From assembly GCF_023614235.1 (NCBI RefSeq), contig NZ_CP094264.1:5084001-5148000 (forward strand): a stretch of DNA of 64,000 bases, written 5' to 3'. Source of the stretch: Streptomyces sp. MRC013. GTDB taxonomy: Bacteria; Actinomycetota; Actinomycetes; Streptomycetales; Streptomycetaceae. The translations under genes were made by a program, and so were the position numbers. Shown here piece after piece: positions 9,706 to 19,464 of this stretch; positions within the stretch are counted from its first letter, which is position 1; each line of letters begins with the position of its first letter. Below the pieces are notes generated by a model that searched no databases, was not told the DNA's origin, and saw only the letters and a program-made list of their open reading frames with translations.

Positions 9706-10692
9706 TCACGACGGCGGTCGTGCGGGGGGCGAGGACGGTCGTGCGCGGGCCCCCTCCAGGTGCGGCAGCAGGGCGGCGAGGACCTCGTCCGGCTCGATGC
9801 GCAGCAGCCGCGGGTCCGGTTCCCGGCCGTGCGGGTCGCCCGGCGGCCCGGGGTGCCACAGCGCCACGTGCCGCGTGTCCGGCGGAGGACCCCACAGGCG
9901 CGGCGGCACGGGCCCGAACAGCGTCACCGACGGCGCCCCGTACGCCACGGCGACGTGCGCCACGCCGGTGTCCCCGCTGACCACGGCCGCCGCCCCGGCG
10001 CACAGCGCGGCCAGCCGCCCGTACGGCAACCCGCCCGCCAGCACCTCCCCTTCGCCGAGCCCGGCCGGTCCGGCCACGCGCGCGAGGAGCCCGTCCTCGC
10101 CCGGCCCGCCGGTCAGCACCACCCGGTGGCCGCGCCGCCGCAGCTCCCGCACCACCCGCGCGTACCGCCCGGGCGGCCAGCGCCTGGCCGCGGCGTCCGC
10201 GCCCGGGTGGACCACCACCGCGCCCGGCGCGGGGAAGGGCTCGCGCGGCGGGGGGAGCCGCAGGTCGCCGGGGTCGGCCGGGATGCCGTACCACTCCAGC
10301 AGCCGGCACCAGCGCTTCCGTTCGTGCTCGTCCACCCTCCACACCGGACCCCGGACGTGCGGGGTCCCCGGGTGGGCGAACGCCAGCAGCCGGCCGGGAC
10401 GCGTCCGCTCCAGCAGCAGGTGGCTGGAGGGGCCCTTCCCGTGCAGGTCGACCGCGGCCTCCGGCGGCGGTCCCGGCCACGCCAGGCGCACCGGCACGGC
10501 CCGCCCCGGCGCCGAGGCGGGCAGCAGCGCGTCGACCGCGTCGACGGCCGCCGCCGCGTCCGCCAGCGCCCGCGGGGCCGCGAGCACCACCTCGTGCCCG
10601 GGGAAGCCGCGCCGCACCGCCCTCAGCGCGGGCACCGCGGCCAGCAGGTCGCCCAGCCCGAGCGCCCGCAGCACCAGGACCCGCGGCCTCAC
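9706..10692 (-). CDS. Glycosyltransferase family 9 (heptosyltransferase-like)
   Basis: A 328-residue GT9 protein, the family of LPS heptosyltransferases WaaC/WaaF/WaaQ. It starts with [12 protein letters not shown], carries [16 protein letters not shown] before the acceptor-to-donor linker and a donor site with [17 protein letters not shown], the conserved GDTGP-like ADP-heptose-binding loop. The GTG start overlaps the stop of the second GT9 gene. The presence of a complete ADP-heptose route in the same cluster supports heptose as donor. Tail residues after position 310 are low complexity. Confidence 0.85.
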   Translation of the reverse strand: MRPRVLVLRALGLGDLLAAVPALRAVRRGFPGHEVVLAAPRALADAAAAVDAVDALLPASAPGRAVPVRLAWPGPPPEAAVDLHGKGPSSHLLLERTRPGRLLAFAHPGTPHVRGPVWRVDEHERKRWCRLLEWYGIPADPGDLRLPPPREPFPAPGAVVVHPGADAAARRWPPGRYARVVRELRRRGHRVVLTGGPGEDGLLARVAGPAGLGEGEVLAGGLPYGRLAALCAGAAAVVSGDTGVAHVAVAYGAPSVTLFGPVPPRLWGPPPDTRHVALWHPGPPGDPHGREPDPRLLRIEPDEVLAALLPHLEGARARPSSPPARPPS

Positions 10693-11696
10693 CCCCCGGC
10701 CCCCAGCAGCTTGCCCACGGCCGCCACCACGTCCTCGGCCGTCACCCCGTCCAGGCACGGGTGGCCCGGCACCGGGCACTCCCGGGCGCGCGATCCCGCG
10801 CACGGGGCGTCCTGCCCGCCGAGGAGGACGTGCGGGACGCCGTACGGGCCCCAGCGTTCCGCGGGCACGACCGGCGAGAACAGCGACACCACCGGGGTGC
10901 CGACCGCCGCCGCCAGGTGGGCCGGGCCGGTGTTGCCGGTGACCACCGCGCCCGCCGCCGCGAGCACCGCCGCCAGCTCCGGCGGGCGGGTCCGCCCGCC
11001 GAGGTCCACGCCGTGCGCACCCGCCACGTGCGCGGTGAGTCCCCGTTCGCCGGGGCCGCCCGTGACGACGACGCGGTGGCCCGCCCCGGCGAGCAGCCGC
11101 ACCGCCTGGGCGCACCGGTCGGGGCTCCACCGGCGGGCCGGGACGCTCGCGCCGGGGTGGACGGCGACGTACGGACCGGGGCCGGTCAGCTCCGGCGCGC
11201 CCGCCGCGTGCCGCACCCGCAGCCGCCCGTCGTCCCCCGGCGGGCGGGGGAAGCCGGCCGCCTCGGCCAGCGCGAGGGCCGCCTCCGCCTCGTGGGCGCG
11301 CGGGGGCCGCCGGTGGCGCACGTCCAGCAGGGAGCCGGGGGCGTCCACGCTGTCCGCCGCGATGTGCGCGACGCCCGCCATGCGCAGCAGCAGCGCCGCC
11401 GGCAGCGGGCTCTGGTGGAACGAGGTCAGCACCAGCGCCGCGTCGAACCGGCCCGCGGCCAGCCGGTCGACGACCCGCCCGACGTCCGCCCGGTCCACCG
11501 CCGGCGGGGAGAACCCCACCCACGGCGCCTCCCACACCAGCACCTCCGCCACGCCCGGGAGCAGCCGCGCCGCGGGCGCCCCCTGCGGCCCGCACAGCAT
11601 CGCCACCCGGTCCGCGCGGTGTGCCACCGCCCGTACGGCGGGGCCGGCCAGCAGGACGTCCCCGAAGCTGTCGAGGCGTACGACGAGCGCCCTCAC
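10689..11696 (-). CDS. Glycosyltransferase family 9 (heptosyltransferase-like), second copy
   Basis: A 335-residue paralogue of the adjacent GT9. It begins [18 protein letters not shown], has [16 protein letters not shown] and a donor loop [20 protein letters not shown]. The C-terminus has [16 protein letters not shown], a three-cysteine segment seen in several actinobacterial GT9s. GTG start overlapping the phosphatase stop. Two divergent copies suggest two successive heptose additions. Confidence 0.85.
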   Translation of the reverse strand: MRALVVRLDSFGDVLLAGPAVRAVAHRADRVAMLCGPQGAPAARLLPGVAEVLVWEAPWVGFSPPAVDRADVGRVVDRLAAGRFDAALVLTSFHQSPLPAALLLRMAGVAHIAADSVDAPGSLLDVRHRRPPRAHEAEAALALAEAAGFPRPPGDDGRLRVRHAAGAPELTGPGPYVAVHPGASVPARRWSPDRCAQAVRLLAGAGHRVVVTGGPGERGLTAHVAGAHGVDLGGRTRPPELAAVLAAAGAVVTGNTGPAHLAAAVGTPVVSLFSPVVPAERWGPYGVPHVLLGGQDAPCAGSRARECPVPGHPCLDGVTAEDVVAAVGKLLGAGG

Positions 11697-12328
11697 ACCG
11701 GCCCCCGCACCGCCGGCCGGTGCCCCAGCACGTACCGCACGGCGCCGAGCAGGTCCCGGCACACGTCCGGCGCGGACGCCACCTCGGCGGGCAGCGTCCT
11801 CGCCGTCGGCACCAGCACGCCCCGGGCGCCCGCGGCGTGCGCCGCCTCCACGTCCGCACCGATGTCGCCGACGACCACGCACCGGTCGGCCGGCACGCGG
11901 AGCCGCCGCGCCGCCTCCAGCACGAGCCCCGGCGCGGGCTTGCGGCAGGCGCAGCCGTCGCCGGGCGCGTGCGGGCAGTGCACCCACACGTCCAGCGGCC
12001 CGCCCAGCAGCAGCTCGACGCGGGCGTTCACCTCCCCCACCTCCGCCTCGGTGAGCAGGCCGCGCGCGATGCCCGACTGGTTGGAGACGACCCCCACCGG
12101 CGTCCCGTGCGCCCGCAGCAGCCGTACCGCCTCCCGGGCGCCCGGCATCAGCCGCACCCGCCCGGGGTCCCCGTTGTACGGCACGTCGACGATCAGGGTG
12201 TCGTCGCGGTCGAACAGCACCGCGGCGGGCGGGGCGCCCTCCCCGGCGGCCCTCCCGCCGGGCCCGGCGCCGCCCCGGCGCCCGTCCGCCTCCCGGGCCG
12301 GTCCGCCGGCGCCGCCCGTCCGGCTCAC
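11693..12328 (-). CDS. gmhB: D-glycero-D-manno-heptose 1,7-bisphosphate 7-phosphatase
   Basis: A HAD-IIIA phosphatase of 211 residues that removes the 7-phosphate between the two HldE reactions. The first motif is FDRDDTL, motif II VVSNQSG, and the zinc loop CPHAPGDGCACRKP is diagnostic of GmhB; GDIGADVEAAHAAG closes the active site. The GTG start overlaps the upstream GT2 stop, so the first 30 residues (low-complexity Gly/Arg) may be translated but are atypical of the family; the conserved part begins at AAVLFDRDD. Confidence 0.85.
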   Translation of the reverse strand: MSRTGGAGGPAREADGRRGGAGPGGRAAGEGAPPAAVLFDRDDTLIVDVPYNGDPGRVRLMPGAREAVRLLRAHGTPVGVVSNQSGIARGLLTEAEVGEVNARVELLLGGPLDVWVHCPHAPGDGCACRKPAPGLVLEAARRLRVPADRCVVVGDIGADVEAAHAAGARGVLVPTARTLPAEVASAPDVCRDLLGAVRYVLGHRPAVRGPV

Positions 12329-13344
12329 GCGGCACCGCCCTGCCAGGCCCCGGCCGAGCGGTGGCGCAGCTCCCCGGCGAGACGGTGCCAGGTGGCGAGC
12401 ACCGGGACGGCCGCGCTGGTCACCGCCATGGTGAGCACCTCGTCGCGGGTGCGCGGCCCGGGTGCGATCCGCGCCCGGGCGAACTCCGCCGTCCCCAGCA
12501 GCCAGCCGGCCGCAGCGAGCGCCGCCACCCGGCGCCGTCCGGCCGCCGCGAGGGCCAGGGCCAGCACGCCGGCCGCGGTGGTCGCCGCGTGCCGCCTGAT
12601 CCGGCCGCGCGGGGCGGCGGCGCGCGCCCACCAGTCGGGTCCGTGCAGCCTCACCATCAGCGCGTCGTCGGCGTTGCCCCGCTGAGCCCGCAGCGACACC
12701 CACCGGTCCGCCGGGCGCACCGGGTGCTCCGTGCGGCGGGTACCGCGCCGGATCAGCCAGCCCGCGGCGATCACCCGCAGCGCCAGGTCCGCGTCCTCGC
12801 GGAACGCGCGCCGGAACCGCTCGTCGAAGCCGCCCACGGCGCGCAGCGCCTCCGTGCGGTACGCCATGTCGGCCGTCGCCCACAGGGCCCGCTCCAGCCC
12901 GGCCGTGTTCCGCTCCCAGTCCGTGGGGCGCCGGCGGGCGGGCAGGGGGACGCGCAGCACGCCCTGGACGCCGCCCGTGTCGGGCGAGGCGGCGGCGAGG
13001 TCGCGGACGAGCTCGGTCCGCCAGGAGGGACCGACGCGCACGTCGTCGTCGAGGAAGACGGCCCACGGCTCGGTCACCCCACGCAGCCCGGTGTTGCGGG
13101 CCGCGGCCGGCCCGCGCCCGCCGCTGCGGAGCAGGACGGCGCGGTCGGCGAGCGCGCCCAGCGCGTCCAGCGGCAGGCTGCCGGGGGCCTCTCCGGGCGG
13201 CGGCTCTCCGGGCCGGTCGTCGACGACGACGATCCGGCGCGGCGCGGGACCCCGGCTGGCGGCGAGGGCCCCGAGGCAGTCGGCGAGGCAGGGCCGCCCG
13301 ACGGTGGGGACGACCACGGCGTACGGAGCGGGCGGATGACTCAT
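12325..13344 (-). CDS. Glycosyltransferase family 2 with C-terminal membrane segments
   Basis: First gene of the minus-strand glycan operon, 339 residues. The N-terminal GT-A domain shows YAVVVPTVGRP, VVVDDRPG, ARNTGL and the metal-binding FLDDDVRVG; later FREDADLALR provides the catalytic-base region. About 60 residues near the C-terminus are alanine/leucine-rich and could be one or two membrane segments. Probably a glycosyltransferase of the cell-surface glycan; substrate unknown. Confidence 0.82.
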   Translation of the reverse strand: MSHPPAPYAVVVPTVGRPCLADCLGALAASRGPAPRRIVVVDDRPGEPPPGEAPGSLPLDALGALADRAVLLRSGGRGPAAARNTGLRGVTEPWAVFLDDDVRVGPSWRTELVRDLAAASPDTGGVQGVLRVPLPARRRPTDWERNTAGLERALWATADMAYRTEALRAVGGFDERFRRAFREDADLALRVIAAGWLIRRGTRRTEHPVRPADRWVSLRAQRGNADDALMVRLHGPDWWARAAAPRGRIRRHAATTAAGVLALALAAAGRRRVAALAAAGWLLGTAEFARARIAPGPRTRDEVLTMAVTSAAVPVLATWHRLAGELRHRSAGAWQGGAA

Positions 13345-14072
13345 GCGGCGCCTCCCGATCGGGACCGGTCACAGGGGCGTACGGAATGCCCGGGTTTGAT
13401 CACTCTACGCACGGAAGACGTCGTTCCGCAGGCCGATGCGGCCCGATCCGGGGCACACCTCCCGAAGGGCGCGGTGCCGGTCCTGAGGGGGCTTCGCCGG
13501 AGGCCGGGCGGCCGGGGCTTCGGGAGGCCGGGCCGCCGGGGCTCCCGGGCGGCTCGCCTCCGGGGCCGACGAGGTCCGGGCGCGGATCGCGTCGGACGGA
13601 AGTCCGCCCCCTCGGGCGCCCCGACGCCCGGGCGCCGGGGCGCCCGGACCGCGACGTCCAGGGGCCCCGGCGGTCCTTGGCGCGGTTCCGCGGTGCGGCC
13701 CCGGGGTGCCCGCCCGTACCCGCGCCCCCGTGCGCCGAGCGGGACCGGGGCGCGGGCGGTCCGCGCCCGGCTCGGGCGGCCCGTGCCCGGGGGCGGACCG
13801 CCCGGCGCGGGCGCGGGGTGCGGCGCCGGGGGGTTTGTCGGTGTTCACCGGCTGGGGGCGCCCGTAGCCGGATTGGCCCGAATGACCGAGAATGGTTTAC
13901 TCTTCATCTATGCGGTCGCGAAGGAGACCCCCTCCGCGCTGCGTGAGCCGCCCCGGCTGGTCCCCCCCGTCCAGCCGGGGCTCTTCCCTTCCCCGGGTTC
14001 CTCCGGCCCCTCGGACCTCCCGGATTTCCGCGCCCCGGGCATGACCTCGCGCTGCCGAGGAACTCCGGGGGG
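13345..14072. other. Gene-poor region with tandem repeat and hairpin
   Basis: No convincing gene. It holds the upstream region of the glycan operon and of the SRPBCC gene. A 21-bp sequence starting GGAGGCCGGGC occurs twice (13499-13519 and 13523-13543) with one mismatch. A strong hairpin lies at 13951-13980. A 64-codon plus-strand frame (13882-14076) ends in the ATGA of the next gene but has no ribosome site or codon bias I would rely on. Confidence 0.6.
13951..13980 (+). promoter_or_regulatory. 10-bp perfect hairpin in a leader region
   Basis: CCCCGGCTGG (13951-13960) pairs perfectly with CCAGCCGGGG (13971-13980) around a 10-nt pyrimidine-rich loop, followed by CTCTTCCC. It is 92 bp upstream of the SRPBCC start and could be a terminator or an attenuator. 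Confidence 0.5.
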
Positions 14073-14486
14073 ATGACCGAATACGAACGCTCCCTGACGA
14101 TGCCCGCCCCGCCCGAGCAGGTCTACGACCAGGCGGCCGACGTCGGCCGCCTGGAGGAGTGGCTGCCCGGCGACCTCCACGTCCACGCGGGCGAACTGCC
14201 CGCCGTGACCGTCCACGAGGACCGCACCGACGAGGACACCCCGGCGCTGCTGAAACCCCGCAAGGAGCAGATGCGCCTGGAGTGGGGGACCCGCGGGGAG
14301 GGCTCCTACGCCGGCTGGCTCCAGGTCGCCGGCATCGACTCCGGGGCCAGCGAGGTCACCGTCCACCTCTCCTTCTTCGACGAGGCCCACGACCCCGGCG
14401 AGCGGCACGTCACCGAGGCGCTGGAGCGGAGCCTGCGCCGCCTGGAGGAACAGGTGCGCCTCCGCGTCGACACCTCGAACGGCTGA
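14073..14486 (+). CDS. SRPBCC-family (START-like) protein
   Basis: A 137-residue single-domain protein of the polyketide-cyclase/START-like fold. The N-terminus YERSLTMPAPPEQVYDQAADVGRLEEWLP is the usual first strand and helices of this fold, and the last third is a long helix (VTEALERSLRRLEEQV). Such proteins bind hydrophobic ligands; no specific function can be assigned. It converges on the FUSC gene. Confidence 0.8.
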   Translation: MTEYERSLTMPAPPEQVYDQAADVGRLEEWLPGDLHVHAGELPAVTVHEDRTDEDTPALLKPRKEQMRLEWGTRGEGSYAGWLQVAGIDSGASEVTVHLSFFDEAHDPGERHVTEALERSLRRLEEQVRLRVDTSNG

Positions 14487-14525
14487 CCGGGGCGAACCGG
14501 CCGCCCCGGTGCGGCGCCCCCGGCG

Positions 14526-15770
14526 TCACGTCTCCACACCCGGCCGCGGCGGCTCGCCGCCGGTCCCGCGCAGGCGGGCGGCGAGGGCCGCCAGCCGGGG
14601 GTGACGCTCGTTGCGCTCCGCCGCGCGCAGGTCGAGTTCCTGGATCAGCCGCTCGGTGCGCTTGTCCACGTCCAGCTCGTCCAGGATCCGGTCGACCTCG
14701 CTGAGCAGCGCCCCGTGCAGCTGCCACTGCCGGGGGTGCTCCTGCACGTCCTCCAGCAGCAGATCGGCCACCCGGTCGCGGACGGCGCGCCCGTCCGCGA
14801 GGGCCCGGGTGAGCCGTGCCTCCGCCTCCTCGGCGTTCGCCGCCACCTGGGTGGTGATCAGCCGGGCGAAGCTCTCCACGGCGTGCGCCATGAGCCCGAA
14901 CAGCTCCCGCAGCAGCGCCGCCACGTCCGCAGGCATCAGCGGCTCGCCGGTGCGGTGCTTCGCCAGGTCCGTCACCGTCCGCGACATGACGCGCAGCACC
15001 ACGGCGCAGATCTCCAGGGTGTCCAGGCCGGTCCGCAGCACGACCCGCGCCAGCAGGCCGTCCCGCACGCGTGGATTGAGCCGCAGGCTCTCCTCCGCCT
15101 GCCGCAGCGAGGCGTCGACCTCCACGATCGCGTGGTCGAGCCGTCGTGCCTCGTGCAGCCGGGCCGCCGCGTGCGCCACCGGCACGTGGCGCAGGTCCGC
15201 GACGTCCTCGCCCATGGCGCGCAGCATGCGCCCTATCCCGGAGGCCAGGCCCTCGATGGAGGCCCCGGCGGGCTGCACCCACACCGGCGGCGCGAGCAGC
15301 AGGTTGAACAGCAGTCCGACCCCCGCCCCGATCAGCGTCTCTAGAATCCGGTGCCAGGCGGCCGAGCCCACCTGGGTCACGCCGAGCACCAGCATCGCGC
15401 TGATCGCGACCTCGGGGACGAACTCGTCGACCCGCACCAGGTGGCCCACGACCAGCGCCGCGAAGATCGTCAGGCCGAGGCTCCACCAGCTCAGGCCGAC
15501 CAGTGCGCTGAACCCGATCGCCACCATCACCCCGGCGATCACCGAGTTGACCCGGCGGACCCCGGTGGTGAGCGTCGCGTAGAGCGTCACCTGCACCACC
15601 AGCAGCGCCGTCAGGGGCGCCGTCAGTGGTGCGGGTTGCGCGGGAAGCATCGCCAGGGCGACCACGTAGGCGATGACCGCGGCCCCTGTCGACCGCAGCG
15701 TCTGCACGGCGACGGGTTCCCTCGTCCGCCGCACCAGTTTGAACACGGGGGCTGTCGTCACATCCGGCAT
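14526..15770 (-). CDS. FUSC/aromatic-acid-exporter-type membrane protein
   Basis: A 414-residue protein with five or six membrane segments in the first 170 residues (VIAYVVALAMLP, ALLVVQVTLYATL, VIAGVMVAIGFSALVGL, GLTIFAALVVGHLV, ISAMLVLGV, LIGAGVGLLFNLLLAP) and a long charged helical cytoplasmic tail. This layout is that of the FUSC/ArAE family, linked to efflux of aromatic carboxylates. The start at ATG 15770 (MPDVTTAPVF) is the most family-like. Substrate unknown. Confidence 0.8.
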   Translation of the reverse strand: MPDVTTAPVFKLVRRTREPVAVQTLRSTGAAVIAYVVALAMLPAQPAPLTAPLTALLVVQVTLYATLTTGVRRVNSVIAGVMVAIGFSALVGLSWWSLGLTIFAALVVGHLVRVDEFVPEVAISAMLVLGVTQVGSAAWHRILETLIGAGVGLLFNLLLAPPVWVQPAGASIEGLASGIGRMLRAMGEDVADLRHVPVAHAAARLHEARRLDHAIVEVDASLRQAEESLRLNPRVRDGLLARVVLRTGLDTLEICAVVLRVMSRTVTDLAKHRTGEPLMPADVAALLRELFGLMAHAVESFARLITTQVAANAEEAEARLTRALADGRAVRDRVADLLLEDVQEHPRQWQLHGALLSEVDRILDELDVDKRTERLIQELDLRAAERNERHPRLAALAARLRGTGGEPPRPGVET

Positions 15771-15855
15771 CCCGTTCCCCTGCCCTCTCGCGTCGCGCTC
15801 ACAACCGTCCGCCCGCCCGGGTTTGCCGCCCGCCCGGCGTGGTACCGGCGGATCC

Positions 15856-16653
15856 ATGAAGCGAGGAACCCCCGTCGCCGTCGTCACCGGCTCCGACTCC
15901 GGCATCGGCCGCGCCGCGGCCGCCCGCCTCGCCGCGGACGGCATGGACGTGGGCGTCACCTGGCACACCGACCGCGAGGGCGCGCTGCGCACCGCCGAGG
16001 AGGTGCAGTCCCACGGCCGCCGCGCCGCCGTCGCCCGGATGGACCTGACCGGGCTGCCGGACGCCGCGCACGTCGTCGACGACCTGGCCGGCGAACTCGG
16101 CAGGATCGACGTCCTGGTCAACAACGCGGGCACCGGCACCGCCACGCCCTTCCTCGACCTGCCGTACGAGACCGTGCGCGCCGTCCTCGACGTGGACCTG
16201 GTCGGTCCTTTCCTGTGCACCCAGCTCGCCGCCCGCCGCATGATCGAGCAGGGCGACGGCGGGCGCGTCGTCAACGTCACCTCGGTGCACGAGCACCAGC
16301 CCCGGGTCGGCGCCGCCCCCTACTGCGCCGCCAAGGGCGGGCTGGGGCTGCTGACGCAGGTGATGGCGCTGGAGCTCGCCGAGCACGGGATCACCGTCAA
16401 CGCGGTCGCGCCCGGCGAGATCGCCACCCCCATGACCGGGCAGGAGGACCGGGACGTCCGCGAGGAGCGCCGCCCCGGCATCCCGCTCGGCCGCCCGGGC
16501 GACGCCCGCGAGGTCGCGGCCGTCATCGCCTTCCTGGCGGGGGAGGAGGCCTCGTACGTCACCGGGGCGTCCTGGACCGTCGACGGCGGGATGCTGCGGA
16601 TGGGCCCCCAGGCGGGCTCCCACCTGCAGAGCGACGCCTGGCGCCGCCCCTGA
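15856..16653 (+). CDS. SDR-family oxidoreductase
   Basis: Classical short-chain dehydrogenase of 265 residues. The cofactor loop TGSDSGIGRA, NNAG, a serine in the VTSVHEHQP strand and the YCAAK active-site pair are all present, as is the C-terminal SYVTGASWTVDGG signature. The closest named type by eye is glucose 1-dehydrogenase-like SDR; the substrate is not predictable. It starts 85 bp from the divergent FUSC gene, so they share a promoter region. Confidence 0.88.
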   Translation: MKRGTPVAVVTGSDSGIGRAAAARLAADGMDVGVTWHTDREGALRTAEEVQSHGRRAAVARMDLTGLPDAAHVVDDLAGELGRIDVLVNNAGTGTATPFLDLPYETVRAVLDVDLVGPFLCTQLAARRMIEQGDGGRVVNVTSVHEHQPRVGAAPYCAAKGGLGLLTQVMALELAEHGITVNAVAPGEIATPMTGQEDRDVREERRPGIPLGRPGDAREVAAVIAFLAGEEASYVTGASWTVDGGMLRMGPQAGSHLQSDAWRRP

Positions 16654-16654
16654 C

Positions 16655-16696
16655 CCCCGCCGCCCCGCCCGAGCCGTCCGGGCGGAGTGGCGGGGG
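16655..16696. terminator. Bidirectional terminator between SDR and catalase
   Basis: An imperfect GC-rich stem pairs CCCCCGCC...CCGCCCG (16655-16671) with CGGGCGG..GGCGGGGG (16679-16696) in the gap between two convergent genes. Confidence 0.55.
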
Positions 16697-16703
16697 CGCG
16701 GCG

Positions 16704-18335
16704 TCAGCGCGAGACCACGAACCGCTCGTCGGGCACGCAGTGGGTCATCGTCAGCCCGGTCACGTCCCGCGGCGGGTTCCCGCCCAGGTTGGCGAGCCGT
16801 TTGCGGTCCTCGTCGGTGAGCGTCTGGCCCGGCAGCGGCTCCAGCCCCGCCACGTCCCGCGGGCCGATGCCGATCCCCTCGCCGACCCGCAGGCCGAGCT
16901 CGTCGTCGACCATCAGGAAGTGCCAGACCATCCGCTCCTGCACGGGCCGGTCGCACTGCCCGAGCGCGTTGACGAGGTTGAGCACCAGGTCGTCGCGCTC
17001 CCACTGCTCCATCAGCCGGTAGCGCTGGCCGGCCTGCAGGTAGTCGTTGGCGCGCGGGATGCGCTTGCGGGTGAGGCGGCCGCGGATCTCCGGCCCCTGC
17101 TCGTCGTGGGCCGGGTCCGGGGCCTCCCGCAGCCCGCCCCGGACGGACGGTTCGTAGTTGACGTCCGGGTTCTCCCCGGCACCGTCCACGTGGTACGTCA
17201 TCTGGCCGTCGCGCTGGTTGGTGCGGACGTCCGCGTTCTTGGCGTGGTTGACCGGCAGTTGCAGGTAGTTGGGGCCGACCCGGTACCGCTGGGTGTCGCT
17301 GTAGGAGAACGTCCGGCCCACCAGCATCTTGTCGTCCGAGAAGTCCAGGCCGTCCACGAGCACGCCCGTGCCGAAGGAGATCTGCTCGTTCTCCGCGAAG
17401 AAGTTCTCCGGCATCCGGTTCAGCACCATCCGCCCCACCGGCTTCGGCGGGAAGTCCTGCTCCGGCCAGGTCTTGGTGTCGTCCAGCGGGTCGAAGTCGA
17501 GCTCCGGGTGCTCGTCGTCCGACATCATCTGGACGAGCAGCTCCCACTCCGGGTGGTCGCCGCGCGCCACCGCCTCGTACAGGTCCTTCGTGGCGTGGCC
17601 GAGCCCCCGCGCCTGCATGTTCGCGGCGTCCTCCTCGGTCATGCTCCGCACGCCCTGCTTCGGCATCCAGTGGTACTTGACCAGCACCGTGTCGCCCTCG
17701 GCGTTGACCCACTTGTACGTGTTGACGCCGAAGCCCTGCATGTGGCGGTAGTCCGAGGGGATGCCGCGCGGGCTGAACAGGTTGACGAGCATGTGCATGC
17801 TCTCGGGGGTCTGCGACATGAAGTCGAAGATCCGCCGGGGCTGCTGCTCGAAGGTGACCGGGTCCGGTTTCAGCGAGTGGATCACGTCCGGGAACTTGAT
17901 CGCGTCCCGGATGAAGAACACGCCCAGGTTGTTGCCGACCAGGTCCCAGTTGCCGTCCTCGGTGTAGAACTTCACGGCGAAGCCGCGCGGGTCGCGCGCC
18001 GACTCCGAGGAGTCGCGCCCGCCGATCACCGTGGAGAACCGCACGGCCAGGTCGGTGCGCTTGCCGCGCTCCTGGAACAGCTTCGCCCGGGTGTACCGGC
18101 TGATCGGCTCGTCGCCCCAGGAGCCGTACGCCTCGAAGTACCCGTACGCGGTGACGCCGCGGGCGTGGACGACGCGCTCGGGGATGCGCTCCCGGTCGAA
18201 GTGGCTGATCTTCTCCAGGAACTGGTAGTTCTCCAGCGTCGCCGGGCCGCGGGCGCCGACCGTGCGCTGGTTCTGGTTGTCGTGGACCGGGTGGCCCTGG
18301 CGGTTGGTGAGCACCTTCCGGCTGTCGTCCGTCAT
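16704..18335 (-). CDS. Monofunctional heme catalase
   Basis: A 543-residue clade-3-type catalase that dismutates hydrogen peroxide. The distal histidine lies in [13 protein letters not shown], the catalytic asparagine in [12 protein letters not shown], and the heme tyrosine in [12 protein letters not shown], the R-x-F-x-Y-x-D-T signature. The ATG at 18335 follows GAGGAG; an upstream in-frame ATG at 18371 would add 12 non-conserved residues. The upstream 18371-18440 stretch is unusually AT-rich, consistent with a regulated promoter. Likely involved in oxidative-stress defence. Confidence 0.95.
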   Translation of the reverse strand: MTDDSRKVLTNRQGHPVHDNQNQRTVGARGPATLENYQFLEKISHFDRERIPERVVHARGVTAYGYFEAYGSWGDEPISRYTRAKLFQERGKRTDLAVRFSTVIGGRDSSESARDPRGFAVKFYTEDGNWDLVGNNLGVFFIRDAIKFPDVIHSLKPDPVTFEQQPRRIFDFMSQTPESMHMLVNLFSPRGIPSDYRHMQGFGVNTYKWVNAEGDTVLVKYHWMPKQGVRSMTEEDAANMQARGLGHATKDLYEAVARGDHPEWELLVQMMSDDEHPELDFDPLDDTKTWPEQDFPPKPVGRMVLNRMPENFFAENEQISFGTGVLVDGLDFSDDKMLVGRTFSYSDTQRYRVGPNYLQLPVNHAKNADVRTNQRDGQMTYHVDGAGENPDVNYEPSVRGGLREAPDPAHDEQGPEIRGRLTRKRIPRANDYLQAGQRYRLMEQWERDDLVLNLVNALGQCDRPVQERMVWHFLMVDDELGLRVGEGIGIGPRDVAGLEPLPGQTLTDEDRKRLANLGGNPPRDVTGLTMTHCVPDERFVVSR

Positions 18336-18439
18336 GATCTCCGGCTCCTCTCGGGATGCGGGACTGCGCATGCCGGATTTATCCGATATGTCGCAATAAC
18401 CCCGTTACCCATCCCGAGAGTGCGGCTAACCGGAGCGCC

Positions 18440-19213
18440 TCAGCCGACCTCCGCCCTCGCGGCCACCCCGGCCGGCGGCGCGGGCCGCGCGTGGACCGGC
18501 AGGCGGTACACTGCGAAGGCCCGCCCCAGCACCGGTTGCGCCACGTTGCGCACCCGCACCCCGCCGCCGGTCATCCCGTGCTCGCTGCCCATGTGCGCAT
18601 GGCCGTGCACGACCAGGTCGGCGCCCGCCTCGTCCACCGCCTCGGCCAGCAGGTAGCTGCCGAGGAAGGGGTAGATCTCCAGCGGCTCCCCGGCCAGCGT
18701 CTCGGGCACCGGGGAGTAGTGCGTCAGCGCGATCCGCACGGCGCAGTCCTCCTCCCGCAGCTCCCGCAGCGAGGCGGCCAGCCCCTCCGCGCACCGCCGG
18801 GTGTACCGGACGAACTCCTTCATCTCCGGCTCGCCGAACTCGCCCCCGCTGCGTCCGGCGAACCCGCCGCCGAAGCCCTTCGTCCCGGCCACGCCCACCC
18901 GCGTCCCGCCGATCCGCACCACCGTGCCCCGGCCCTCCAGGACGGTGACGCCGACCTCCTCCAGCACGGCCGTCACCTCGTCCTGCAGGTCGCTCTGGTA
19001 GTCGTGGTTGCCCAGCACGGCCACCACCGGCACCGGGAGCCCGGCCACCTCGCGGGCCACCACGCGCGCCTCCTCGACCGTGCCGTGCCGGGTCAGGTCC
19101 CCCGCGAGCAGCAGCAGGTCGGCACAGTCGCCCAGCGTCTCGAACGCCGGCCGCAGCACGCCGGCGCTCTCGGGGGACAGGTGGATGTCACCCACGGCGG
19201 CCACCCGGATCAC
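18440..19213 (-). CDS. Calcineurin-like metallophosphoesterase
   Basis: A 257-residue metallophosphoesterase with all five metal-ligand blocks: GDIHLSP, GDLTRHG, GNHDYQ, THYSP and GHAHMG. The GTG start overlaps the stop of the BON-domain gene, making a three-gene operon with the nucleotidyltransferase. The substrate of this group is unknown; secretion signals are absent so it acts in the cytoplasm. Confidence 0.85.
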   Translation of the reverse strand: MIRVAAVGDIHLSPESAGVLRPAFETLGDCADLLLLAGDLTRHGTVEEARVVAREVAGLPVPVVAVLGNHDYQSDLQDEVTAVLEEVGVTVLEGRGTVVRIGGTRVGVAGTKGFGGGFAGRSGGEFGEPEMKEFVRYTRRCAEGLAASLRELREEDCAVRIALTHYSPVPETLAGEPLEIYPFLGSYLLAEAVDEAGADLVVHGHAHMGSEHGMTGGGVRVRNVAQPVLGRAFAVYRLPVHARPAPPAGVAARAEVG

Positions 19214-19464
19214 GACAGCTCCTCGGAGTGCGTCGGGGCGTCGGGGCAGGCCACCACCAGGTCCTCGTGCAGCGGCAGCCCCGACAGCTCCTCGCGGGCG
19301 ATGCGCAGGACCTCGCTGCGGCACGCGGCGCTGGACACCGTCCCGTACAGCATCACGCTCCCGCCGCGCTCCTCGATCCGCACGCCCAGTTCCGCCACGT
19401 CCTCGCCCGCCAGCCGGTCCCGCAGGTGCGCGATGCGGTACTCGGCCGTGTCGATGCCGCTCAT
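19210..19464 (-). CDS. Small BON-domain protein
   Basis: An 84-residue protein made of a single BON-like module: an N-terminal helix (EYRIAHLRDRLAGEDVAELGVRI), the strand pair GGSVMLYGTV with the conserved glycine, and a second helix CRSEVLRIAREEL. BON domains bind phospholipids or act as structural modules. No signal peptide, so cytoplasmic. It overlaps both neighbours by four bases. Confidence 0.75.
   Translation of the reverse strand: MSGIDTAEYRIAHLRDRLAGEDVAELGVRIEERGGSVMLYGTVSSAACRSEVLRIAREELSGLPLHEDLVVACPDAPTHSEELS

Noticed and set aside
13405..13848. 147-codon minus-strand frame rich in Pro, Ala, Arg and Gly.
   Set aside because: Low-complexity shadow of GC-rich intergenic DNA; no domain and no ribosome site.
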